DNA of 64,000 bases from an uncultured Poribacteria bacterium (GTDB taxonomy: Bacteria > Poribacteria > WGA-4E > PCPOR2b), in assembly GCA_958296125.1 (NCBI GenBank), contig OY282444.1, forward strand, positions 2,289,940 through 2,353,939, in the 5' to 3' direction. Shown here piece after piece: positions 1 to 8,350 of this stretch. Both the position numbers and the translations under genes were made by a program. Each line of letters begins with the position of its first letter. Position 1 is the stretch's first letter. Under the pieces are notes generated by a model. The model did no database searches. It saw only the letters and a program-made list of their open reading frames with translations, and was not told where the DNA came from.

Positions 1-1695
1 CCCTTCACCCATCGGTCGGCGTTCCAACTGCACGCCCTCCGCTTGAATCGACTCAACAAATGTCATGAAGGCATCCGTGCCGACGACGCTCACATACTCC
101 TCCACGCCGTTGAGGTACATCCGGCGGAGTCCGCGCCCCAGGGTCTGCTCAGGTAAAATGTTGCTTTTGGCGGAATACGGACGCAGGCCCACAATGGTGG
201 TAACGTTTCTGACATCCCACCCCTCCTTGAGCATCAACACCGAAATAATCGCCTTGTATGGACTTTCTATCGAATCGATCTCCTTCGCCTGTTTACGCAG
301 TTTCTCCAATGCTTCCTTTTTCTTGCTAGATGTAGCCTCGGAGATCTCGCCGTTCTGATTTGTGTGAATCACCAGCACGGCATCTTTCAGATCCGGATAG
401 CGGTCTTCAAGATACTCCGCGACCTCATCGCAGTTCCGGGTGTTATCGGTCATCACAAACAGAATGGCTTTCTTACCTAACTTCTCATGCTCTGTATACG
501 CTTTGCGCCACTCAATAACGCCCAGATCAAGGTAGTCCGCATATTTCTCGGTGTACTTCGCGCTTTGTCTCTCAGCCAGCTTGTCTCTACTCGGTTCATC
601 GGGGAGCACGGGGTGCTTGACCACATTTTGCGAAATCGCCTCCACGAGAGGATAATCCGCCACCGTCTGCACAAAAATCGCACCATTATTATGCTTGGGC
701 GTGGCGGTTACGTCCATCTGTAACGCCAACGCGCCTCCTTTCTGCAGCAAGCGGTTGTGAATATCCTCGATCGACTTGAACCATGCCAATCTAGGGTCGT
801 GGATATGATGCGCTTCATCGTTCAGGACCATCAGTTCGTCAATGTCACGGACAATTACCCCCAAGTCTATCTTAGAATCTGTGGTCGCACCCGTCGGTCG
901 TCTCCCCAGGAAGTAGTCCATACTGTTGTCGTCATCGGGCGATGGCGGCGGCTGATCACCCGAATAGACGCGGTGGATATTGGTCAGAAAGATGTTGCCG
1001 ATAGGGCGGGTGACGCGCACCTCGTCCTGTAGGTGCAAGGTCAGTTGAAAATCGTCGCGCCAGTTACGCCCCTCAAAGCCGTTATCGGGCAACACAGGGT
1101 CCCCAAAGAAAATACGCAACCCCCGAAAGTCGTGATAGATGCGATCAAGCACAATGATATTGGGGGCAATGACCAGAAAGTTACGGGATAGTTCGGAATT
1201 GGGTTCATACAACTTGTGAAAGAAACTCCAAGCGATCGCAAGGCTCATCACCTTTGTTTTGCCCGTTCCTGTCGCCATCTTCAGCACAAATCGCCGCCAA
1301 CTTTCGGCAAACATTCCTGCCGAAACAATATCGGAACTGTCGAAGCGCATCAGATCGTATTTGTCCCTCGCCTTGATCACGTCGTATAGGTAGATAACAG
1401 TTTCCAGTGCCTCGCGTTGGGCAAAGTAGTACTGAAAATTGCTCATCGTGCCATCTGCCCCTTCCAGCGGGTGATGCGTATCGAACCACCAATTGAGAAG
1501 TGCTTTGCTCGTTTCAGCAGCCCCGTTGTAGCCGTTATCGCGCCATGTCTTGACCTGATCACGAATCCTGTGAACAAGTGGGGGCAGCAGTTTCCCGTAA
1601 TCGGTGTCTCTCAGTGTTTGGTTGTCTGGCAGCCAGCGCACTGGGGGATCAATAATTTCGTGCGGCGATTCGGGAAAATCGGGGTGTAGTGCCAT
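1..1695 (-). CDS. Type III restriction-like DEAD/DEAH helicase (Res-like), partial, runs off left edge
   Basis: The reading frame is open from an ATG at 1695 to the left edge, giving 565 residues with no stop, so the C-terminus is missing. It carries superfamily 2 helicase motifs: Walker A ATGTGKT near residues 141-147, a DEAH box in LNDEAHHIHD near 290, and motif VI EQTLGRGLRRM near 515. The N-terminal part resembles Res-like subunits of type III restriction systems, which couple ATP hydrolysis to DNA translocation and cutting. Its start overlaps the stop of the preceding gene by one base (TGATG), so translation is coupled. It is the third gene of the operon beginning at 3666. No methyltransferase is visible; it could lie beyond the left edge. 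The family is clear, but whether this is a restriction enzyme or a helicase in another defence system cannot be told from the visible part. Confidence 0.85.
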   Translation of the reverse strand, partial: MALHPDFPESPHEIIDPPVRWLPDNQTLRDTDYGKLLPPLVHRIRDQVKTWRDNGYNGAAETSKALLNWWFDTHHPLEGADGTMSNFQYYFAQREALETVIYLYDVIKARDKYDLMRFDSSDIVSAGMFAESWRRFVLKMATGTGKTKVMSLAIAWSFFHKLYEPNSELSRNFLVIAPNIIVLDRIYHDFRGLRIFFGDPVLPDNGFEGRNWRDDFQLTLHLQDEVRVTRPIGNIFLTNIHRVYSGDQPPPSPDDDNSMDYFLGRRPTGATTDSKIDLGVIVRDIDELMVLNDEAHHIHDPRLAWFKSIEDIHNRLLQKGGALALQMDVTATPKHNNGAIFVQTVADYPLVEAISQNVVKHPVLPDEPSRDKLAERQSAKYTEKYADYLDLGVIEWRKAYTEHEKLGKKAILFVMTDNTRNCDEVAEYLEDRYPDLKDAVLVIHTNQNGEISEATSSKKKEALEKLRKQAKEIDSIESPYKAIISVLMLKEGWDVRNVTTIVGLRPYSAKSNILPEQTLGRGLRRMYLNGVEEYVSVVGTDAFMTFVESIQAEGVQLERRPMGEG

Positions 1696-2279
1696 CAGGA
1701 TACCTTATTAATTAAGCGATTAAAATGAAGCCTCGGACTCCCGAAAATTTTCAGAAAAGCATCAGGGGAGTCGTGTAATCCTTTGTAAGGAGAGTAGTGA
1801 CGGGTTCTTTTTGTTTCCTTGTTACTGTTAATATCTACCATGCTTATAAATCGGTATCGGTAGCCATCAAGAAATTCTTCCCATTCCCAGAATGACCTTC
1901 CAATACATTTGCAGTAGCTGATAAAGCATTGTGCCCCTTTCAACTGTGCTACAACATGCGCTTGATTTTTACTGTCTCCTGCCTGAGTTTCAATAAAAAC
2001 AATCCACTTTCCCTGCTCCCCATTGGACACAATTACGAAATCAGCCCGCCTGCGTTCACCCTTTGAACCTTTAAAGATTGTAAGGGGGCCCTCAAAATTT
2101 TCCGCTCTGATAACAACTGAATCATGAGGCAGCTCTGTTATTTCTACAGTTGTGTTTGCCTGCCTATCCATTAGTTCAACAGAGGGTAATCCGTCTCCCT
2201 CCTGTTGTAGCGAAACTTGGGCATTACAGACAAGCATTTCCCTCAATATCTCAATGTCATTCACGGTCTCACTCCGCAC
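1695..2279 (-). CDS. Small protein with possible PD-(D/E)XK nuclease motif, middle gene of ATPase-helicase operon
   Basis: This 194-residue protein starts at a GTG (2279) that overlaps the end of the upstream ATPase gene by 11 bases, and its stop overlaps the next start by one base. I do not recognise the family. The segment around residues 75-105 has the order RRRADFVIV, then WIVFIETQAGD, which resembles the D...ExK/ExQ core of restriction-endonuclease-like folds, with Gln in place of the usual Lys. A predicted nuclease between an AAA ATPase and a Res-like helicase would fit a defence operon, but the nuclease call is inference from one motif. There is no signal peptide or membrane segment. 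Confidence 0.7.
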   Translation of the reverse strand: MRSETVNDIEILREMLVCNAQVSLQQEGDGLPSVELMDRQANTTVEITELPHDSVVIRAENFEGPLTIFKGSKGERRRADFVIVSNGEQGKWIVFIETQAGDSKNQAHVVAQLKGAQCFISYCKCIGRSFWEWEEFLDGYRYRFISMVDINSNKETKRTRHYSPYKGLHDSPDAFLKIFGSPRLHFNRLINKVS

Positions 2280-3666
2280 CCCACACGATGTCTTCCAGAA
2301 TACTGTTCATCTCATCAATTGTCTCGTCAAAGCTGGCTGCTTCAATGCCAAGCTCCGGATCGACATCCGCCGCCACGAGCATGAGTCCCCTTCTACGCCG
2401 CTTTTGCCCTTCCTCTAACGGTATCAACGCCTCTTGGGTCATATAGACCTTGACCCGATCTGAACGGATTAACTCAGACTGTCGATAACCGTTTTCTTCG
2501 GCAATTCTTTTCAGGTGTGGCTTATCGTGATTGAGCATGATGAGGGTGTTCAATTCTTTGACGATGTAATCACTGTGGGTGGTGATAAAGACCTTAACGC
2601 CCAAATTCACCAGACGCGCAAAAAGTCTCGCAACGCGGCGTTGGTTCGCCGGGTGGAGGTTTAATTCCGGATCATCTACCATAAGTAGATCACCTTTTTG
2701 CGCGCTATGGCGTAGATAAAAACCAAGATCCAAAAGCGAGCGCACAGCACTCGAACTTTCAACCATCGTCAATTTAAGTCGCGTCCCCTTGGGAGTATAG
2801 TAGAGTTGGTCATCTTGTGTTATAGCGTATTCGCCACCAATAATATCAGCGAAGTCGTCTAATACTTCAGGGTGTTCTTTGGCGATGAAACTTTGTCTTT
2901 TTGCAGTATCTTCAAGTTGACGCATAAAATCCGCATTATCTGCTATCGGCATAGGGTAACTTTGATAGGCTTTGAATAGTAATTCCTGAGGATCAATCTT
3001 TTGACCCGATCGCCCCATCTCCTCAAGCAAGCGGTTCCGAGCAAAATCGAGTTCCCTCCGGAAAGTAGCGACCCCGGTACGCTCGGCTGAAGAAATAAAG
3101 GGAGTAGGCAAAGAATCGGAAAAAATAGCATTGCCGATAATGAAGTTAACAGCTCTTTCCGTAAAAAAGCGATCAATTTCTCTCTCTTGGTCTCTGCTCA
3201 CCACCAAATTCACTGAGAGTTCTTCACTACCTTGTTCCTTTGAATACCCAAGAAATCGCTCTTGAGCAATTCTCATTTCGCGTTTGAATGCTTTATCGCG
3301 TATATCAATTGCTCCTATCTCAATGTGGAATTCGCTGGCACGAAATCGACCTTCAGTTGCCGCAAAAACAGTTCTATCCAGTTGATTGGTATATTGTTTA
3401 CACGCTGCTGCGAGCAACCGATCTGCCCTTTCGACATATCCTGCTAATCCGATCTTGATGCCACCGTCTGTAAGCAGGTGTTGAATTTGAGTCGTGTGCA
3501 CCCCAAACTCAGTCAGTCCGCGCCAAGCATTCAAGAAACCGTATAGTGCATAGGCCGCATAGGTTTTCCCGGTGTTATTTTCCCCGCAAATAAGGGTCAA
3601 ATCTCCGAGCGAAAATTCCGCATGTTTTAGGATGCCAAGATTTTTTAAGCGTATTTTCAGGCTCAT
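2269..3666 (-). CDS. AAA family ATPase, OLD/RecF-like
   Basis: The 465-residue protein begins at an ATG at 3666 preceded by GGAGG; an upstream in-frame start at 3774 lacks a comparable ribosome site. Walker A is GENNTGKT at residues 28-35, following a short N-terminal beta region typical of SMC/RecF/OLD-type ATPases. The Walker B region is LLMVDDPELNLHP near 324-336, where VDDPE replaces the more usual DEPE. The ITTHSDYIV segment near 360 is the H-loop region of this class. Such ATPases (AAA_15/AAA_21 type) often partner with nucleases in anti-phage systems. It is the first gene of an operon with the small protein and the Res-like helicase, all overlapping. No TOPRIM domain is evident in the C-terminal part, so it is not a complete OLD nuclease; any nuclease function would have to come from the partners. 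Confidence 0.85.
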   Translation of the reverse strand: MSLKIRLKNLGILKHAEFSLGDLTLICGENNTGKTYAAYALYGFLNAWRGLTEFGVHTTQIQHLLTDGGIKIGLAGYVERADRLLAAACKQYTNQLDRTVFAATEGRFRASEFHIEIGAIDIRDKAFKREMRIAQERFLGYSKEQGSEELSVNLVVSRDQEREIDRFFTERAVNFIIGNAIFSDSLPTPFISSAERTGVATFRRELDFARNRLLEEMGRSGQKIDPQELLFKAYQSYPMPIADNADFMRQLEDTAKRQSFIAKEHPEVLDDFADIIGGEYAITQDDQLYYTPKGTRLKLTMVESSSAVRSLLDLGFYLRHSAQKGDLLMVDDPELNLHPANQRRVARLFARLVNLGVKVFITTHSDYIVKELNTLIMLNHDKPHLKRIAEENGYRQSELIRSDRVKVYMTQEALIPLEEGQKRRRRGLMLVAADVDPELGIEAASFDETIDEMNSILEDIVWGAE

Positions 3667-3816
3667 ACCGATACCTCCACAATCGTCGCGACAATCTCCA
3701 CCACCTTGAGCCGATAAAGCTCCGTTGACGCTTTTCGTTACCAATCCTTGTGTGTTTTTCTTTACACCTGTCACCCCGCTTAGGGCTTTACGGGTGCGTT
3801 GTTATTCCGCTGCGAT

Positions 3817-3844
3817 AGTATCATACAACCTCACAGCATTGCAA
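3817..3844 (-). promoter_or_regulatory. Possible promoter for the ATPase-helicase operon
   Basis: Read on the minus strand there is TTGCAA, a 16-base spacer, then GATACT, in the 200-base gap between comEC and the ATPase start at 3666. Both boxes are imperfect sigma-70-type matches, so this is a weak call. It would give a leader of about 140 bases. Confidence 0.3.
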
Positions 3845-3866
3845 GCGTTTTCTACGACCGCCATTC

Positions 3867-6338
3867 TCACTGCTCCTCCACATGATGCGTAATCCAACAC
3901 CGCTGTCCATCGGTTCGCAAACGGATAGCCCCAAGCCGATCCGTCCGCAGCACACGACACCCCCGTTCACGGTAATGTTTAACGACCACCTCAGACGGGA
4001 AGCGGTATCGATTCCGTTGACCTAGCGAGAAAATCGCGTACTGTGGACGCACAGCATCGAGGAATTCCACGCTGCTCGAGGTTTTACTTCCGTGATGTGG
4101 CACCTTAATAAGCTCTGCACCTAAATCCTTTCCCGATTCGACCAACCTCAATTCCACCTTTCGTCCGATGTCTCCTGTGAACAAAATTCGCACGTTACCA
4201 TAAGTCAACTTCAGAACAAGTGAATCGTTATTGACATCACTATCGTGCAGATTTGTCGAGGCTGCGTCAAATGGGTGCAGCAACTCCAACCGCGCCGTAG
4301 AAGTCAGGTCAATTGACCCAGCATAACCGAGTTCATGGGGAATACCCTTCGCATCAATAATTTCATGCAAGGTCTGATGGGTTGACTTCAACAGATCCTG
4401 ATGTGGCACCCCCAATACCCGCTTGACACCAAACTCCCGCAAAATGTGTGCAAACCCACCGCCATGGTCGTTGTCCGGATGGCTCAAGAGGAGTAGGTCT
4501 AGCCCAAAAACACCTTCGTGGCATAAGAACGGGTCAAGCGTCCGCTCGCCATGGTCATAACCCACTCGCCTAGCAATTCCCGCTTTAGTCACCTTAATCC
4601 TCGAAGAATTGAGTCCCCCATCGACCAGCATAGTCTTTCCGTCAGGAAATCGGACGAATGCCGCGTCCCCCTGTCCAACATCAAGAAAAGTGATGTCTAA
4701 CAGTCTGCCCCGGTCACGCCAAGCCGTGTCCCAGATCCAGATTGAAAGGATTGCCAACCCAATCACCATAGCCTTCTTGCGGTGCATCCACACCCACACC
4801 CAATGCACAACTGCGAAACAGCCCACGATATAAGCCACGATGAAACCAAAACTTGGCACCGGTGTCTTCAACACCGTCCACGGTTGACCGAAAAACTCGA
4901 TCAGTCTCAAAAAGATTATAAGGATGAAGTAGTTGGCATAAACAAACAGCGTCGCAAGGGGGAGCCAGATTAAGCCGAGCAAGACCGAGACCAATGTAAT
5001 GTTGACGATCAGCGCAGCGAGTCCGACAGTAAAAAGTCCGGCAACAAGCCCGATCGGGTAAATCCGATGGAAGTGCCATGCGATGATTAAAGTCGCCCCC
5101 ACTTGCGCGGATAACGTCACCCCAAACCCCATCACCAACTGCCACACCCCCCGCACCCATACAGAGCGAGGGGGCATCGTGCGATCGGGATCTGCCGTTG
5201 GGTCGGTTCGACTGAGTCCAACGATACGGGCGATAAAGTGCTCCCACTTAGGTGCAAGATAAACGATAGCTGCCACGGCGGCGAAGGAGAGTTGGAAGCC
5301 GATGTCCCACAGCTGCGCCGGGTTCATCAACAGCAGGACGAGCGCAGCAAATGCAAGTAGATTGAACAGATCTCTATCTCGCTCTATAATCCGCGAGATT
5401 AGGAAGATAACTGCCATCAGCGACGCACGGAAAACCGATGGGCGAAAACCGACAAGGCAGGCATAGAGAATGACAGCAGCAATCGTCAGCAGGTCGGTGG
5501 CTTTTCGAGGTAGGCGCAAAAGCGAAAAGCCGAAAAAGCAGACAGTTGCAATCAGTCCAACGTGCAATCCCGACACAGCAAGAATATGTATGCTCCCACT
5601 ATTACGGAATGCGTCGAGAATATCGGGTGGGAGGTCGCTCCGTAGGCCCAGGAGCATCCCTTTGAGAACTTGGGGATAAATACGATCCTCGCGATACGCC
5701 GCATCAATAACGCGCTCCACCCGCCGACGCACCCCTTCCGTCCAATGCAATAGCGGAAAACCGGATCGATTCGTCGGGGTAATCTGCTGACCTCGATCAA
5801 GCTGCAGAATCCCAAAGACCCCCCGACGGGCGAGATAGGGACGGTAATCGAAGCCTCCCGGATTGCGTTGCCCGTTTGGACGGCGCAAGACCCCTTCCAC
5901 CTCAAGCCGATCACCGTAGCGCAGAGGGATCGGCTCACGGAATCGGATCAAGAGCTTTGCCTTTACCGCTAAATCGGGGTGTTCCACCGGTCGGATGGTG
6001 CCATTTGCATAGCCTGCCTCCCACCGTTCACCCCGCTCTGGCTGATACGTCGTCTCCCCTGAGAAATGCACCCGCTGATCATAGAAGGCCGGGGGAATGG
6101 GTGAAGTCAGCACAACCTTCAGACGGAACATGCCACAAGCACAAATCGCCCCTAAGAGGAACACCCAACCCATCCTCGCCCTACGAGTATCCGCTTTCCG
6201 CAAATAGGATAATCCAACGCCGCCGATGAGGCAGATTAGTGCAATCAGCCAGATCCAAAAGAGGGGGATGGGCAGGAACCCCGCGATAAAAACGCCGAGC
6301 GTGTAGGGAACGAGTGCGCGGAGAGTCGGTCGATGCAC
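3867..6338 (-). CDS. comEC: DNA internalization competence protein ComEC/Rec2
   Basis: The 823-residue membrane protein has the full ComEC layout: an N-terminal DUF4131 region with membrane segments, the multi-helix Competence domain (GMLLGLRSDLPP, then SGSIHILAVSGLHVG near residues 230-260), and a C-terminal metallo-beta-lactamase-like domain from about 555 (LDVGQGDAAFVRFPDGK, SHPDNDHGGG, VPHHGSKTSSS). ComEC forms the inner-membrane channel for single-stranded DNA during natural transformation, and the C-terminal domain is thought to be a nuclease. The start is GTG at 6338 with AAGGAAGGG about 11 bases upstream. The length is normal for the family. No other competence genes lie next to it. 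Confidence 0.95.
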   Translation of the reverse strand: MHRPTLRALVPYTLGVFIAGFLPIPLFWIWLIALICLIGGVGLSYLRKADTRRARMGWVFLLGAICACGMFRLKVVLTSPIPPAFYDQRVHFSGETTYQPERGERWEAGYANGTIRPVEHPDLAVKAKLLIRFREPIPLRYGDRLEVEGVLRRPNGQRNPGGFDYRPYLARRGVFGILQLDRGQQITPTNRSGFPLLHWTEGVRRRVERVIDAAYREDRIYPQVLKGMLLGLRSDLPPDILDAFRNSGSIHILAVSGLHVGLIATVCFFGFSLLRLPRKATDLLTIAAVILYACLVGFRPSVFRASLMAVIFLISRIIERDRDLFNLLAFAALVLLLMNPAQLWDIGFQLSFAAVAAIVYLAPKWEHFIARIVGLSRTDPTADPDRTMPPRSVWVRGVWQLVMGFGVTLSAQVGATLIIAWHFHRIYPIGLVAGLFTVGLAALIVNITLVSVLLGLIWLPLATLFVYANYFILIIFLRLIEFFGQPWTVLKTPVPSFGFIVAYIVGCFAVVHWVWVWMHRKKAMVIGLAILSIWIWDTAWRDRGRLLDITFLDVGQGDAAFVRFPDGKTMLVDGGLNSSRIKVTKAGIARRVGYDHGERTLDPFLCHEGVFGLDLLLLSHPDNDHGGGFAHILREFGVKRVLGVPHQDLLKSTHQTLHEIIDAKGIPHELGYAGSIDLTSTARLELLHPFDAASTNLHDSDVNNDSLVLKLTYGNVRILFTGDIGRKVELRLVESGKDLGAELIKVPHHGSKTSSSVEFLDAVRPQYAIFSLGQRNRYRFPSEVVVKHYRERGCRVLRTDRLGAIRLRTDGQRCWITHHVEEQ

Positions 6339-6449
6339 GTGCTTTCGTCCCTTCCTTACATCAAAAGAGAAATGGAAACAAGCAAATCCAATCTAGTAAA
6401 AGTAGTAGGCATAATCCGTATGCCGTAACCATTGCGCCAATCACGGCAG

Positions 6450-6476
6450 GTCGCTTTGGATCCCGATTTATCGGGG
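6450..6476. repeat. Dispersed palindromic repeat (CCCGAT-NN-ATCGGG family), copy 1
   Basis: The core CCCGATTTATCGGG at 6462-6475 is a perfect 6+6 palindrome with a 2-base centre, preceded by GTCGCTTTGGAT. The same core with related flanks recurs near 25842, 28898, 33737 and 56589. It lies in the 176-base gap between comEC and the TIM-barrel gene, where I see no gene. Confidence 0.6.
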
Positions 6477-6514
6477 TCGAATCGTGCTACTATAATCGCG
6501 CCAACGCACCAACA

Positions 6515-7270
6515 TCAATATCCGATGCTTTTCAGGTAAGCCCGATTGATTCGCATCTTCGCTTCGTCAGTCCGCTCCGTCGCTCCCGGGCAGGCGGTTA
6601 TCCAATCGCTGTAGCCAACATCTTCCAACGCCTTCAGAAAAGCGGGATAGTCGCACATGAGCCCCTCACCGAGTTCGACGTTGCCGCCATCTTTATGGTC
6701 GTGGAGGTGAACATAGGAGATACGATCCCGATAATCGTAAACAGCCTGAATGGGGTCGTAACCCCAGTGGACAGCGTGAGACATATCGAGGCAGAGGCGA
6801 CACCAATGGAGGCGACTCATAAATCGCTTCCACTCATCGGCACTGTCCACCAGATGCCCCGTATGGGGGTGGAAGGTGACAGTGACACCGAGGGGTTCGC
6901 CGTAAGCAGCGAGGTCCTCATAGACAGCGGCCATGTGGTCCAGATCGAGGTCCGTGGTTCCGCCGTCAAGTCGTCCTGGCCCCTTGGTCATGAAGGTGGG
7001 AACCTCAAGGTCGGAGGCGAATTCAATCCGCCGTTTGTTAATCTCATGGGTTGGATGGGTTACGTCGAGCGTGACATTGGGACCACAAATGGCAGCGACT
7101 TGTATACCAACGGTGTCGCAGATCTGGTTAACGCGACGCGCAGAGCCGAGCCAATCCAGCGACTGGCGGGCTTCCCAACCTTCCCAGCCAGCTTCTCGGA
7201 GTTGCACCAGCGTTTGTTCCAGATTGGGTGTTTCCCAGCGGAGGGCACTGTAGGCAAGTGGAAATGACAT
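6515..7270 (-). CDS. Sugar phosphate isomerase/epimerase family protein (TIM barrel)
   Basis: The 251-residue protein belongs to the xylose-isomerase-like TIM-barrel family (AP endonuclease 2 superfamily). Metal-site residues of the family are visible in VTFHPHTGHLVDS, in LCLDMSHAVHWG and in SYVHLHDHKDGG; the C-terminal strand holds GYSDWITACPG, where the family often has a Glu before the end of the strand. Such enzymes isomerise or epimerise sugars or inositol-type compounds; the substrate here cannot be named. The ATG at 7270 has AAAGGA upstream at a slightly long distance. It follows the ECF sigma gene on the same strand after 102 bases, so the two could be cotranscribed. Confidence 0.85.
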   Translation of the reverse strand: MSFPLAYSALRWETPNLEQTLVQLREAGWEGWEARQSLDWLGSARRVNQICDTVGIQVAAICGPNVTLDVTHPTHEINKRRIEFASDLEVPTFMTKGPGRLDGGTTDLDLDHMAAVYEDLAAYGEPLGVTVTFHPHTGHLVDSADEWKRFMSRLHWCRLCLDMSHAVHWGYDPIQAVYDYRDRISYVHLHDHKDGGNVELGEGLMCDYPAFLKALEDVGYSDWITACPGATERTDEAKMRINRAYLKSIGY

Positions 7271-7372
7271 AACAGGGGATCCTTTCGGGTTGGTGTGAGG
7301 GCATAAAAATAACGCAAGGCGATAGGTCTATAGCATGATCGGGCACGTCGTAGCTTGGTTCATATCACCTCA

Positions 7373-7996
7373 TCATCGCTCAAGCTGTTGTATCAGCTTT
7401 CGCAATGCCTGTCGCGCTTCATGCAACCGCGATCTGACACGCCCAACAGAGCAACCGAGCACTTGCGCCAATTCCTCGTAGGACAGGTCTTGCATTTCGC
7501 GAAGGATTAGTATCTTTCGGTAATCATCTTTGAGGCTAGCGAGTGCCTTCTGCAAAATCTCCCGTTGCTCTGCCAACAAGACCGTGCTTTCCGGGGTAGC
7601 CGTGTCGAGAGGCACCCACGGCTGCGAGTCGTCAATCTCCATCGGATCGGTCTTACGTCTCTGTCGTTGATCTTTCAAATTGAGACACCTGTTGGTAACA
7701 ATCCGGTAGAGCCATGTCGAAAACTGAGATCGGAACCGAAATTGTCCAATATTTTCCCAAAGCCAGAGAAAAACGTCCTGTGCCACATCGCTAGCATCTT
7801 CAGGATTTGCGAGCATCCCGTAAGCGATATTATACACCCAGTGCTGATATTGACGCATAATGGTTTCCATGGCTTGCTTGTCACCGGCTTGACATCGGCG
7901 GACGAGCTCATGTTCACCGCTGTCATGGGATCGCGCTTCGCTAGAGACTGGTTGGTCGTTCAATTTTCTAAGCCATACAGAAGTTGGGGCGTACAA
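7373..7996 (-). CDS. ECF-type RNA polymerase sigma factor
   Basis: The 207-residue frame contains sigma-70 region 2 (ELVRRCQAGDKQAM, then YQHWVYNIAYGML, EDASDVAQDVFLWLW at about 30-85) and region 4 (LKDDYRKILILREM, LSYEELAQVLGCS, VGRVRSRLHEARQAL at about 150-200). The region-4 helix-turn-helix recognises the -35 element. Regions 1 and 3 are absent, as expected for extracytoplasmic-function sigma factors. The open frame starts at a TTG at 7996 without a clear ribosome site; a second TTG at 7963 is possible, and the conserved part begins only near residue 29. No anti-sigma gene is adjacent, so the mode of control is not visible. Confidence 0.9.
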   Translation of the reverse strand: MYAPTSVWLRKLNDQPVSSEARSHDSGEHELVRRCQAGDKQAMETIMRQYQHWVYNIAYGMLANPEDASDVAQDVFLWLWENIGQFRFRSQFSTWLYRIVTNRCLNLKDQRQRRKTDPMEIDDSQPWVPLDTATPESTVLLAEQREILQKALASLKDDYRKILILREMQDLSYEELAQVLGCSVGRVRSRLHEARQALRKLIQQLER

Positions 7997-8350
7997 GGGA
8001 GGCTTGTTCCACAGTGGATTAGCCGATTAGTTAATTTTGGGTGCTGTCGTCTTGGACGGATGAAGTTGGAAAAAGTTCTGTTTTTTCGTTTTCTACGGCT
8101 TCTTCCTCACACAAGTTTGTGGGCACCCATAGTCTCCGTAACCAACAGGTCGTTTGGCATTCCCCTTTGCATGCAAAATTGTATATAAGGTCTATTTTAT
8201 CCCGTTTTCCGCAAGTTGTCAAGCAGGCGTAGCGGAAATCATAATGCTTGCGAAACTATAGCAAATCCGTTATAATAATCCAAGTTATCACAAAGTAGTA
8301 GGCTTCATCAATTCAATGAACCAATAACCGAAGCCAAGGAGGTCCTATAA
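7997..8350. other. Divergent intergenic region
   Basis: This gap separates the minus-strand sigma gene from the plus-strand ThDP enzyme. The plus strand has a strong promoter at 8248-8276. Short frames exist on both strands but none has a ribosome site or recognisable product. Apart from the promoter I see nothing defined. Confidence 0.5.
8248..8276 (+). promoter_or_regulatory. Sigma-70-type promoter for the catabolic run
   Basis: TTGCGA, a 17-base spacer and a perfect TATAAT lie about 75 bases upstream of the ThDP enzyme start at 8351. Confidence 0.7.

Noticed and set aside
6314-7267. Plus-strand 317-codon frame
   Set aside because: It lies opposite the TIM-barrel gene, which has clear family motifs; the plus frame matches nothing and has no ribosome site.
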